From: an uncultured Collinsella sp. | Lineage (GTDB): Bacteria > Actinomycetota > Coriobacteriia > Coriobacteriales > Coriobacteriaceae | Assembly (NCBI GenBank): GCA_900557455.1 | Contig: USSM01000006.1 | Span: 1 to 60,077 of the forward strand | Length of the DNA stretch: 60,077 nt | Reading direction: 5' to 3' | Translations under genes and position numbers: made by a program | Part shown: in pieces, positions 8,480 through 16,875 of the stretch | How positions within the stretch are numbered: position 1 is the first letter of the stretch | Layout of the letters: each line of letters opens with the position of its first letter | Notes under the pieces: model-generated | The model's input: only the letters and a program-made list of their open reading frames with translations | Database searches by the model: none | Told to the model about the DNA's origin: nothing

Positions 8480-9202
8480 ATGAATGTAGAAACTGCGCAG
8501 CGACTCGCCGACCTTCGTCGCAGCAAGGGTTTTAGCCAAGAAGGGTTGGCGCGAAAGCTGGGACTGTCGCGCCAGGCGGTCAGTAAATGGGAGCGTGCGG
8601 AGAGCTCGCCCGATACCGAGAACCTGATCTCGCTCGCAAAACTCTATGGCGTGAGTTTGGACGAGCTCCTCAATCCGAGTGACGAGATCGAGGACGATAT
8701 CGAATTTGAGAACGAGGACCGCGCCCGTCAGCGCGAGGCCGAGGCCGCGGAGCGTGCCCGCACCCATGAGGCAGCGGCGCGCGCCACCGAGGCGGCAACA
8801 CAGGCGAGTGATGCCGCGGCCAAGGCGGCGCAGGCGGCGAGTTGGAGCGCGCAGGCTGCCAATGCGGCGACGGCTCAGGTGACGGGTGCCGGTGCGACCA
8901 GCGTGACTCCGGTGAAAGGTCCGTTCCAGTCGTTCCCGTATTGGGCTGTGTGCTGGCTGCTGTTCTTTTTGCTGATGTTCCTGTTTGGCGCCGGCCCCTT
9001 TGCCGCACTGATCTTCTTTACGATTCCCATCTATCACTGGGTGGCGCGTGCGCTCGATGGTGATTGGGCGCGCGGGGATATCCAGGTTGGTCCGGCGCCG
9101 GCGGTCGCTAGGACTAAGGGGAAGGACGTTTCCGCTTCGGTTGACGCTGACATGGCTGCCGCGGCCACCGCTGAGCCGATTGCCAAAGAGGGTGATGAAT
9201 GA
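8480..9202 (+). CDS. Membrane-anchored XRE-family regulator
   Basis: 240 residues from ATG 8480, with AGGAGGAA upstream. Residues 3-58 form an XRE/Cro helix-turn-helix: LRRSKGFSQEGLARKLGLS with recognition helix RQAVSKWER, ending LLNPSDE. An acidic then alanine-rich charged linker (about 70-135) follows, probably helical. Two hydrophobic segments from about 150 to 195 suggest membrane attachment. The tail is low-complexity. Its stop overlaps the start of the DUF4097 gene, so the two form an operon. A membrane-bound repressor that senses envelope state through its DUF4097 partner is a plausible inference. The 267 bases upstream are divergent from the Trm9-like gene and hold both promoters. Confidence 0.85.
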   Translation: MNVETAQRLADLRRSKGFSQEGLARKLGLSRQAVSKWERAESSPDTENLISLAKLYGVSLDELLNPSDEIEDDIEFENEDRARQREAEAAERARTHEAAARATEAATQASDAAAKAAQAASWSAQAANAATAQVTGAGATSVTPVKGPFQSFPYWAVCWLLFFLLMFLFGAGPFAALIFFTIPIYHWVARALDGDWARGDIQVGPAPAVARTKGKDVSASVDADMAAAATAEPIAKEGDE

Positions 9203-10098
9203 TGAAGCTTTCGCATGAATCCAAGGTACGCTTGGGTGTTGGCATCGGAGCGTTTGTGCTTATCATCGGGCTTGTCTTTGGTGCTTCGCAGCTATTGGCT
9301 CATTCCGATATGGTGCGTACGACCGGTATTCTATCTGGAGATTTGTCTGATTTTGACGATATGTTTGACGACGATGATCTCTTGGATAGCGGTAACTATT
9401 CCGCTCGGCCTCAGCAGCTTTCGAGCGAAACGTTTGATGCCGACGCGTTCCAATCGCTCGACTTGGACGTGACGTCGGGGACGGTCGAGGTTAAATGTGT
9501 CTCTGGCGGCCCGGTGCGTGTTATCGAAAGCGGCCGCGTTGCGAAGGGAACGTCTGCTTCTGATGCGGCTACCCGGAACCTTGCTGAGGTCAAGGGCTCT
9601 ACGCTCAAGATCAGTCAGTTCGACTACGATGATAAGCGCGCGATTGACCGCACAATTACCATTGAGCTGCCGCGAGATGTTGCGGATAACCTGGTGGGCA
9701 TTACGGCGAATGTAGGGTCGGGCGACCTGGCGGTCGCGGACATTGCGTGCCATGATCTGGATATAACGTTGAATTCGGGAGACGTTGAGTTTACGGGCAC
9801 CGTGACCGACACCCTGAATGCCGAGGTCGGTTCGGGCGACATGACGTTCGAGCTCTACCAGGCGCCCGCGAAGTCGATGGACGTGAGCGTGGGCTCGGGC
9901 GATGTGGAGATGACGGTTCCGAGCTCTACGGGCTTTAAGGCGAGCCTCACCGTGGGCAGCGGCGATTTCGAGAGCGATTTCCTTCCGCTTGGCTACGATG
10001 GCGAGACCATATTGAATCTTGAATTCGACAACGGCGATAAGTCTGCCACGTATCGTTTTGAGGTTGGTTCGGGTGACATGTCGTTTGATTCAGAGTGA
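9199..10098 (+). CDS. DUF4097-type membrane-anchored beta-repeat protein
   Basis: 299 residues. An N-terminal membrane anchor (about 11-32, LGVGIGAFVLIIGLVFGA) is followed by an acidic linker with DDMFDDDDLLD. The beta-rich repeat region (about 85-299) has recurring turns GSGD, NSGD and SGD at 15-25 residue spacing, as in DUF4097/DUF4098 proteins that form right-handed beta-helices. The domain is expected outside the membrane. It overlaps the regulator stop by four bases (ATGA), which indicates translational coupling. Family members often accompany XRE or PspC-type regulators in envelope-stress modules. The function here is inferred. Confidence 0.8.
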   Translation: MMKLSHESKVRLGVGIGAFVLIIGLVFGASQLLAHSDMVRTTGILSGDLSDFDDMFDDDDLLDSGNYSARPQQLSSETFDADAFQSLDLDVTSGTVEVKCVSGGPVRVIESGRVAKGTSASDAATRNLAEVKGSTLKISQFDYDDKRAIDRTITIELPRDVADNLVGITANVGSGDLAVADIACHDLDITLNSGDVEFTGTVTDTLNAEVGSGDMTFELYQAPAKSMDVSVGSGDVEMTVPSSTGFKASLTVGSGDFESDFLPLGYDGETILNLEFDNGDKSATYRFEVGSGDMSFDSE

Positions 10099-10144
10099 CG
10101 GGTGGTTATCGAAGACTTATAAACCATAGACGCGCTGTTTGATG

Positions 10145-10180
10145 AAGGCGCCGAAGCCGAGATCGGCTCCGGCGCCTTTG
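10145..10180 (+). terminator. Intrinsic terminator after the DUF4097 gene
   Basis: AAGGCGCCG (10145-10153) pairs with CGGCGCCTT (10170-10178), an inner AGCCGA/TCGGCT extends the stem, and TTTGCCTTT follows. Confidence 0.8.
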
Positions 10181-10196
10181 CCTTTACAATGGGGGC

Positions 10197-12104
10197 ATGG
10201 AACAGATTATCTTGAACATACTCGAGGCTCTGCGTCGCGGCGAGACCGTGGATGACAAAGCGCTCGTCAAACTGATACATGCCGAGGCGCGCCGCGAGGG
10301 TGCCGACAAACGCGATTTGGCCAAGCGCCGTCTGCTGCCGTTCTACCAGCGGGTTAAACGTGAGGAGCCGGCTCGTTGGGCTCGATGGAATGTCGATGCG
10401 GAGCTGGAGCGTCAACTGCTGCAGGTGCTACGCATGAAGCCTCGTCGCACGGCTTCGGGCGTGGCGACCATTACCGTCATCACCAAGCCCTGGCCGTGCT
10501 CGGGCGATTGCCTGTTTTGCCCCAACGACCTGCGCATGCCTAAAAGCTATCTGCACGCCGAGCCGGCATGCGCCCGTGCGGAGCAAAACTGCTTCGACCC
10601 GTATCTGCAGGTGAGCGCTCGCCTGACCGCGCTTTCGCAGATGGGGCATGCAACCGACAAGATCGAGCTTATCGTTCTTGGCGGTACCTGGAGCGACTAT
10701 CCGCAAGGGTACCAGGCATGGTTTATGTCGGAGCTCTTCCGTGCACTCAATGATGATGCGGTGGCGGGCGTGGCGGCAAATCCCATGTTGGCGCGTCCGG
10801 GCATCAGTCGTGCCGAGGCGGGGCGCCTGCTCGACGATGCGCCCGCCGATGCCCTGCCGCCGGTGGTGGCGGGGCGTCGCGAGCGCTACCGGGCTGCCGG
10901 CATTGCGACAGACGAGGCCGAGCTCGCGAGCGGTGTTGCAGGAGAGCAGGAGCGCGTGGATGTTGCTGTGGGCGGCTACAACCGTGCGGTGCGTCGTCTG
11001 TACGGCCCTGGCACGCCGTGGGGCGAGGTTGCCGAGTGGCAGGCGGCAACGATGGAGGAACTTGAGCATCAGCAGCGCATCAACGAGACGGCGAAGCATC
11101 GCGTGGTGGGGCTCGTTATCGAGACACGCCCCGATGCCGTAACGCCGCAGGCCCTCACACTTATCCGTCGCTTGGGCTGCACCAAGATTCAGATGGGTAT
11201 TCAGAGTCTTGACCAGCATCTACTCGATATCAACGAGCGCCGCATTTCGGTGGCGCAGATCGAGCGGGCGTTTTCGCTCGCGCGCCTGTTTGGCTTTAAG
11301 ATCCACGCGCACTTTATGCTCAACTTGCTGGGCGCCACGCCTGATGGGGACAAGCGCGACTACGAGCGCTTTATGACCGAGGGCGCCTTTATGCCCGACG
11401 AGGTCAAGGTCTACCCGTGCGCGCTCATCGAGGGCTCGCGTCTGGTGGGCTGTTACGAGCGTGGCGAGTGGCGCCCCTATACCGAGGACGAGCTGCTCGA
11501 TGTGTTGGCCGACGACATCGTGGTGACGCCGGCGTTCTGCCGCATCAGCCGCATGATCCGCGACTTTAGCTCCGATGACATCATGGTGGGCAACAAGAAA
11601 CCCAACCTGCGCCAGCTCGTTGAGAACCGCCTGGCTGCTCGGGGTGACGGTGCGACGGTGCGTGAGATTCGCTATCGCGAGATCAGCACGGCGGGCGCCG
11701 ACCTGGACGAGTTGACCCTTGACGAGGAAGTGGCGTACGAGACGCCGGTGACGCACGAGCGCTTTTTGCAGTGGGTGACACCGCAGGGCAAAATCGCGGG
11801 CTTTTTGCGCCTGTCGCTGCCCGACCGCGCGTTTGTTGCCGCGCATGCGGACGAGTTGCCGACGGTGTCGGACGAGGCGATGATTCGCGAGGTTCACGTG
11901 TATGGCATGGCGGCGCGCGTGGGCGATCAAGGCCAGGCGGCGCAGCATCACGGGTTGGGGCGTTTGCTCGTAGAGCGTGCGTGCGAGATTGCCCGGGATG
12001 CGGGTTATGCGCGTATCAACGTGATTAGCGCGATTGGCACACGTGAGTACTATCGTCATCTTGGATTTTATGACCATGGCCTTTATCTGCAAAAGGAGCT
12101 CTAG
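10197..12104 (+). CDS. elp3: Elp3-family radical SAM/GNAT tRNA carboxymethyluridine enzyme
   Basis: 635 residues with the Elp3 architecture. A radical SAM domain has VITKPWPC, a three-cysteine cluster (Cys101, Cys105, Cys108: C-x3-C-x2-C), then PKSYLHAEPA, NCFDPYLQV, GHATDKIELIVLGGTW and KIQMGIQSLD. The C-terminal GNAT acetyltransferase domain (about 500-635) has HGLGRLLVERA, INVISAIGTREYYRHLGF and LQKEL. Elp3 uses acetyl-CoA and SAM to build cm5U at tRNA wobble uridine, and bacterial homologues act without other Elongator subunits. An insertion near residues 185-300 separates conserved blocks. The start at ATG 10197 follows GGGGGC. The spermidine-synthase-like gene begins directly after its stop. 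Confidence 0.85.
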   Translation: MEQIILNILEALRRGETVDDKALVKLIHAEARREGADKRDLAKRRLLPFYQRVKREEPARWARWNVDAELERQLLQVLRMKPRRTASGVATITVITKPWPCSGDCLFCPNDLRMPKSYLHAEPACARAEQNCFDPYLQVSARLTALSQMGHATDKIELIVLGGTWSDYPQGYQAWFMSELFRALNDDAVAGVAANPMLARPGISRAEAGRLLDDAPADALPPVVAGRRERYRAAGIATDEAELASGVAGEQERVDVAVGGYNRAVRRLYGPGTPWGEVAEWQAATMEELEHQQRINETAKHRVVGLVIETRPDAVTPQALTLIRRLGCTKIQMGIQSLDQHLLDINERRISVAQIERAFSLARLFGFKIHAHFMLNLLGATPDGDKRDYERFMTEGAFMPDEVKVYPCALIEGSRLVGCYERGEWRPYTEDELLDVLADDIVVTPAFCRISRMIRDFSSDDIMVGNKKPNLRQLVENRLAARGDGATVREIRYREISTAGADLDELTLDEEVAYETPVTHERFLQWVTPQGKIAGFLRLSLPDRAFVAAHADELPTVSDEAMIREVHVYGMAARVGDQGQAAQHHGLGRLLVERACEIARDAGYARINVISAIGTREYYRHLGFYDHGLYLQKEL

Positions 12105-12983
12105 ATGAACAAGCCGAGTGTTTCTGCCGGCGTCGTTGCCGGCGTTGCTCTGGGGGCCGCGGCGCTTGGCGCGGCCGCTGTCGCTGTCCGTGCTGCCTGT
12201 CTGCAGGTTGCGCGAACCCGCAATGGGTTGGCGCGTGTGAAACGCGTGCACGATGAGGGCGGCGACGAAGTCCGTGTATTGGTGCAAGGCGGCGTTTACC
12301 AAAGCGCAAGCTACGTTGGCGAGCGTTGGGCGGAGCCCGTCTTTGCGTACTATCGCGCGTTTGACGACGTGTTTGAGGCTGAGGACGCAATGCGTGATGC
12401 TTACGGGCATGGTATCGACCGTATGCTCATGCTGGGCGGCGGCGGGTTTGCCTATCCCAAGTTTGCACTGATGTCGCACGAGAGCTTGCGCATGGACGTC
12501 GTTGAGTACGATGCCGAGATTACGCGCCTGGCGCGCCGTTGGTTCTACCTGGACGAGCTGGAGCGCACGGTGGGCGATCGCCTGCGAGTGATTACCGCTG
12601 AGGCTCGCTCGTATCTGGGCGTGACGAGCGTGGGTCATCGTCGCTACGACGTGGTCGTGAGCGATTGCTTTGGCGGTGCCGAGCCCGTACGCGAGCTGGC
12701 GACGGTTGAGGCATTGCGTTTGGTGCGAGGCAGCCTGAACCCCGGGGGCATCTATGTTGCCAATATCGTGAGTGCGAACAGGGGGAGCGACGTGACGTTC
12801 CTGCGCGATTGCGTTGCCGCGGCACTCGAGGTATTCGCCCACGCCTGGGTGGTCCCATGCGGCGATGCGGAGTTCGGCGGCGAGGAGAACTACCTGCTCA
12901 TCGCCAGCGACGGCGACTATGTCTTTGCCGAAGCTGTGCCCTTCGACACCGACTTCCTCGGCACCGTCCTTCACGACAAGTAA
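12105..12983 (+). CDS. Spermidine synthase-like (SAM-fold) protein with N-terminal membrane segment
   Basis: 292 residues. Residues 8-32 are hydrophobic and alanine-rich, likely a membrane anchor. The Rossmann domain has MLMLGGGGFAYPKFAL near residue 104, acidic VVEYDAEI near 128, a helix ARRWF, RLRVITAEARSYL near 160 and YDVVVSDCFGG near 180. This is the spermidine-synthase fold, where the aspartates bind decarboxylated SAM and polyamine. Many such actinobacterial proteins are of unknown function, so polyamine synthesis is not assured. The start codon follows the elp3 stop with no gap (CTCTAGATG), so it is in the same operon and probably translationally coupled. Confidence 0.75.
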   Translation: MNKPSVSAGVVAGVALGAAALGAAAVAVRAACLQVARTRNGLARVKRVHDEGGDEVRVLVQGGVYQSASYVGERWAEPVFAYYRAFDDVFEAEDAMRDAYGHGIDRMLMLGGGGFAYPKFALMSHESLRMDVVEYDAEITRLARRWFYLDELERTVGDRLRVITAEARSYLGVTSVGHRRYDVVVSDCFGGAEPVRELATVEALRLVRGSLNPGGIYVANIVSANRGSDVTFLRDCVAAALEVFAHAWVVPCGDAEFGGEENYLLIASDGDYVFAEAVPFDTDFLGTVLHDK

Positions 12984-12989
12984 GTCTCT

Positions 12990-13006
12990 CCGTCCCAAAA
13001 AGACGG
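12990..13006. terminator. Small hairpin between convergent genes
   Basis: CCGTC (12990-12994) pairs with GACGG (13002-13006) around an A-rich loop, in the 26-base gap between the spermidine-synthase-like gene and the convergent helicase. It is a weak candidate terminator. Confidence 0.35.
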
Positions 13007-13009
13007 GTC

Positions 13010-15454
13010 TTAGGCGTGGTCGCTCCAGCTGCGGACACGCTGCTTCATGCCCTCTATGTCGAGCACGCCTTCGGCAAAGCCCTTGCGCACGAGCTCTTCG
13101 GGAACAAACTCGTCGTAGCGGTCAAAATAAGGCACCTCGCCGGGATAGACGAGCTCGATGGGATCGAAGTCCTTCTCGGCCTCGGCGGCGAGCACCTCAA
13201 AGAACGTCTCCTCGTCGGCCTTCATCTTAAACTGCATAAAGTACGGGCGTGATGGGTCGAGTCCGCGAAGGTCCAACTCCGCGGCACATTTAATCTTGAG
13301 CATGCGCTCGAGGGCCAAAAAGGCGTAGCTGCCCAGCCAGGGGAAGAGCACCCAGGTATCGCCGCCCAGGTTAATGAGCGGTTTAGTTCCCGCGCCCGAA
13401 ATCTCGGCCGTATGACGAGCCTGCGCAAGGCGGGCCCGTGCGTTACCCATGAGGTACGGATACGCGGCGTGTTCGTTGAGCGCCTTGCGCATGCGCTCGA
13501 GTACGTGTGTATTGATGTCACCGGGACAGTCGCCAAAGTAGGCCGGCACCCGGCCCTTGACCTGCGTGGCAAAGACGGTATGACGCTTCCAGTCCACTTC
13601 CTCGACAATCCAGCAGTGTCCGGCGATGGCGATGCGCTCACCGGGCGGTGGCGGATTGACGATCGTGCCCAACTCGGCCGACTCGCTGCGAACGGTGAAC
13701 TCCTCGTTTTCCTGGAACACGGCGTAAAACTTAAAGTTGTTAATGATGCGCTCGCCCGCGAGGCCCACAATGAGCCCACCGCCCTCGGTGACCTGGATGT
13801 GGTCGATCTTGATGAGGTGGCGCAGCAGTACGCGATAGTCATCGGCCGAGACGCGGTGGAAATAGCTGAGCGTGAGCACGCGCTGGGCAAGCTCTGCCGG
13901 CGTGAGTTCGCCGGTGCTGGCGAGGGTCGACATGGTCTGGTGATAGAGCAGGCTGTAGGGGAGTCGATCGAGCTCGGGCGGCTCGACCCACTTTTCCTCG
14001 CGATAGAGTTGTACGAGCGCTATGCCCTGGAGGAGCTTCCAAGGTATCGTTTCAGGCATCATCGTGCGCGGCTCGGGCTCTTCCTCGCGCATGACAAACC
14101 ACATCTCGGGCGGAAGATCGCGGCGTCCCGTGCGCCCCATGCGCTGCAAAAAGGAGCTGACGGTAAACGGTGCATCGATCTGGAACGCGCGCTCCAGGCG
14201 ACCGATATCAATGCCGAGCTCCAGCGTGGAGGTGGTGACGGTTGTCTGTGCCTGTTCCTCGTCGCGCATGAGCTCTTCTGCCGTCTCGCGTAGCGATGCC
14301 GAGAGGTTGCCGTGATGGATAAGGAAGCGGTCGGGCTCGTGCCGGCTCTCGCAGTAGCTACGCAGCGTGGAGCATACGGCCTCTGCCTCCTCGCGCGAGT
14401 TGGCAAAGACCAAGCACTTTCGGCCGCGCGTGTGCTCAAAGATATATCCCATACCGGGGTCGGCGTTGTCTGGTGCTGTATCGGTGGGGTTGAGTAATGC
14501 CTGTTCGGGTGCTTGGGGGATGTCGACTTCGCCCTCGGGGGCCGAGGAAGCTTGGCGGTCCTTGGGAGCGGCCTTGCCCTGTGCCCGCTCACGACGTTGA
14601 CGGCGCTCCTCTTGTGTGAGCTGTCCGCTGTGACGCATGTCTTGGGCGCCGGCGGGCAGTGCCGCGGATGCCGCCGCATCGATGCGCTCGCACGCAAGCA
14701 CTTCGGCCTCTTGAGGACCTGTACCCATGAATCCCCGCTGCTGCGCCTGGGGGCCCGAGTTGTAGAAGTGCTCCATGGAGATGCGCCACACGCGACGCGG
14801 TTCCTCAAAACGGGGGATAATGCAGTCGCGCCCCGTTCCCTGTGAGAGAAAAGCGCCCGTGCGCTCGGGGTCGCCGATGGTAGCCGAAAGGCCAATGCGG
14901 CGAGGCTGCACGCCGGCCATGCGCGAGAGTCGCTCGATAAGGCAGAGCGTTTGCCCGCCACGGTCGCCGCGCATGAGCGAGTGGACCTCATCGATGACCA
15001 CGTAGCGCAGGTCGCAAAACATGCGCGGGATCGCCATGTGCTTATGGATTAAAAGCGCTTCGAGTGACTCGGGTGTAATCTGCAGGATGCCGCTCGGTTT
15101 TTTAATGAGCTTAGCCTTGTGCGACTGCGAGACATCGCCATGCCAGTGCCAGACAGGGATATCGGCCTCTTCGCAGAGGTCGTTGAGGCGGACGAACTGA
15201 TCATTGATGAGCGCTTTGAGGGGGCCGATGTAGAGGGCGCCCACGCTCGCGGGCGGGTTCTCCCAAAACTCGGTCAGGATGGGAAAGAAGGCTGCCTCGG
15301 TTTTGCCGGAAGCTGTGGATGCCGTTAGGAGCACATTGTCTTGTGTGTTAAAGATGGCATCTGCCGCCGCAACCTGGATAGAGCGCAGACTCTCCCAATC
15401 GTGGGAGTAGATGAAGTCTTGGATAAACGGAGCATATCGGTCAAAGGCGTTCAC
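13010..15454 (-). CDS. Lhr/BrxHI-like DEAD/DEAH-box helicase
   Basis: 814 residues from GTG 15454, preceded by AGGGGAGG at four bases; an upstream in-frame extension to 15703 would run into the ATPase gene and is rejected. Helicase motifs: Walker A ASTASGKT (45-52), YIGPLKALI, TPESLEALL, DEVH (155-158), SAT (190-192), STLELGIDIG, and motif VI QRMGRTGRR. A low-complexity charged insert (about 245-345) separates the two RecA domains. The C-terminal third holds an Lhr-like winged-helix and beta region. In type 2 BREX loci a helicase of this class (BrxHI) sits with BrxD. Here the gene lies 116 bases after a BrxD-like ATPase, with no BREX methyltransferase or PglZ visible. It is probably a DNA translocase acting with the two upstream genes. 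Confidence 0.85.
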   Translation of the reverse strand: MNAFDRYAPFIQDFIYSHDWESLRSIQVAAADAIFNTQDNVLLTASTASGKTEAAFFPILTEFWENPPASVGALYIGPLKALINDQFVRLNDLCEEADIPVWHWHGDVSQSHKAKLIKKPSGILQITPESLEALLIHKHMAIPRMFCDLRYVVIDEVHSLMRGDRGGQTLCLIERLSRMAGVQPRRIGLSATIGDPERTGAFLSQGTGRDCIIPRFEEPRRVWRISMEHFYNSGPQAQQRGFMGTGPQEAEVLACERIDAAASAALPAGAQDMRHSGQLTQEERRQRRERAQGKAAPKDRQASSAPEGEVDIPQAPEQALLNPTDTAPDNADPGMGYIFEHTRGRKCLVFANSREEAEAVCSTLRSYCESRHEPDRFLIHHGNLSASLRETAEELMRDEEQAQTTVTTSTLELGIDIGRLERAFQIDAPFTVSSFLQRMGRTGRRDLPPEMWFVMREEEPEPRTMMPETIPWKLLQGIALVQLYREEKWVEPPELDRLPYSLLYHQTMSTLASTGELTPAELAQRVLTLSYFHRVSADDYRVLLRHLIKIDHIQVTEGGGLIVGLAGERIINNFKFYAVFQENEEFTVRSESAELGTIVNPPPPGERIAIAGHCWIVEEVDWKRHTVFATQVKGRVPAYFGDCPGDINTHVLERMRKALNEHAAYPYLMGNARARLAQARHTAEISGAGTKPLINLGGDTWVLFPWLGSYAFLALERMLKIKCAAELDLRGLDPSRPYFMQFKMKADEETFFEVLAAEAEKDFDPIELVYPGEVPYFDRYDEFVPEELVRKGFAEGVLDIEGMKQRVRSWSDHA

Positions 15455-15538
15455 GGGGCCTCCCCTCAAATACGAACCTCTCAATGCGGTTGGCAATGGT
15501 TTGCTGCATTGCTGTCTCAACGTTTGTGCAGATAAAAG

Positions 15539-15569
15539 CTGCCAAAATAGACCTGTCCCTTTTTGGCAG
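15539..15569. repeat. Hairpin between ATPase and helicase genes
   Basis: CTGCCAAAA (15539-15547) pairs perfectly with TTTTGGCAG (15561-15569). On the minus strand the loop region carries GGGACAGG, related to the hairpin at 1634. It begins two bases beyond the ATPase stop and may set expression of the helicase relative to the two upstream genes. Confidence 0.65.
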
Positions 15570-15570
15570 G

Positions 15571-16875
15571 TTAGATGGTGAATTCGGCGAAGTTGCGGTC
15601 GCCGTCTGCGGTGCCGGTGTCGCCTGTTGCGGCTGCCGGTGCCAGCGCGTCGCCGCCGACGCTTTGCAGCAACTCGGCCACGTTTGCATCGGGGTTCTGG
15701 CACAGGATATCGAGCAGCTCGATAAAGTCACGGATGACCTCACGCGGCGTCAGGTGCGTATCGGCTCCCACGCGGCCAAACTCAATCTTGAGAAAGTCTA
15801 CCAAGTCGTTCTCGGTAAGCGTGGGCGTCCAGCCAAAGTATCCGGCATGGATCTGCATGAGTTTTTCGATCAGCACCAGCAACTCCTCGTAGGTGAGTGG
15901 CTGCAGGCGGATGATGGGCGCGAGCATGTCCTTAAGGTCCTCGCGTGCAAAGCGGCCCTGAGCGAGTCGACTTCGCAGGGCCTCGTAGGAGAACACGCCA
16001 CGGCGGCGGTCTTCGATGGAGGTTGGCGTGCCGCCCATGATCATGCCCAGGTACTGCGCCTTGCCCTGGAGCGTGTCGTTGTACATGGTCAGGATCTTCT
16101 CGTAGTTGTATTGGCGCGTGATGGCGTTGGGAATCTTATACAGATTCACGAGCTCGTCGATGAGCACCAGCATGCCCTTGTAGCCGCTGCAGACCAAAAA
16201 GCGCGCAATGAGCTTAACGTAGTCGTACCAGTCGTCATCGCTGATGATGGTCGAGGAGCCCAGCTCGGCGCGTGCCTCACTCTTGGTGCGGTACTCGCCA
16301 CGAATCCATTTGGTCACGCGGCTCATAGCTTCTTCGTCGCCCTCGGATACGGCCGCGCGGTAGCGGCGGAGCATACGGGCGAAGTCGAAGCCGTGGACCA
16401 TTTCCTCGAGCGGGGCCAGTTGGGCATTGACGGCAGACTCATCGGCATCGGCACACGAGGCGACCCAGCGATCCAGGATAAGGTTGAGCGCACCGCCCTC
16501 GGGGCGCGTTTTAGTCGATATGTTGCGGATGAGCTCACGGTAGGTGGCAAGGCCCTGCCCCTGGCCGCCCTGCAGGCGGCGCTCAGGGGATAGGTCGGCA
16601 TCGGCGACGACGAATCCCTCACCCATGGCGTGCGTGCGGATGGTCTGGAGCAAAAAGCTCTTGCCGGCTCCGTAGCGACCGACCAGAAAGCGGAAGCTCG
16701 CGCCGCCGTCGGCGATGAGACTCAGGTCGGTGAGCAGGGCGCGGATCTCTACCTCGCGCCCTACGGTGATGTAGGGAAGGCCGATGCGCGGGACCACGCC
16801 GCCCTTGAGCGAGTTGAGAATGACGGCGGCGACGCGCTTGGGCACACGGGGTGCTGCGGATGTGGTATCACTCAT
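15571..16875 (-). CDS. BrxD-like (DUF2791) P-loop ATPase
   Basis: 434 residues. Walker A is GRYGAGKS (66-73), and Walker B is LVLIDE (236-241) followed by LVNLYKIPN. The segments GLATYRELI, YNDTLQGKAQYLGMIMGGTP and the RRGVFSYEALRSRL block match the DUF2791/BrxD family of AAA-like ATPases named from type 2 BREX. C-terminal residues (about 340-410) look like a winged-helix lid ending in HLTPREVIRDFIELLDIL. The tail is alanine/threonine-rich. The gene overlaps the TerB-domain gene by eight bases, so the two are translationally coupled. It likely powers a complex with the TerB protein and the helicase. That assembly is inferred from gene order. Confidence 0.85.
   Translation of the reverse strand: MSDTTSAAPRVPKRVAAVILNSLKGGVVPRIGLPYITVGREVEIRALLTDLSLIADGGASFRFLVGRYGAGKSFLLQTIRTHAMGEGFVVADADLSPERRLQGGQGQGLATYRELIRNISTKTRPEGGALNLILDRWVASCADADESAVNAQLAPLEEMVHGFDFARMLRRYRAAVSEGDEEAMSRVTKWIRGEYRTKSEARAELGSSTIISDDDWYDYVKLIARFLVCSGYKGMLVLIDELVNLYKIPNAITRQYNYEKILTMYNDTLQGKAQYLGMIMGGTPTSIEDRRRGVFSYEALRSRLAQGRFAREDLKDMLAPIIRLQPLTYEELLVLIEKLMQIHAGYFGWTPTLTENDLVDFLKIEFGRVGADTHLTPREVIRDFIELLDILCQNPDANVAELLQSVGGDALAPAAATGDTGTADGDRNFAEFTI

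Noticed and set aside
13010..15703. Longer version of the Lhr-like helicase starting at 15703
   Set aside because: The extra 83 residues are arginine-rich shadow coding of the ATPase gene. GTG 15454 has a strong ribosome binding site.
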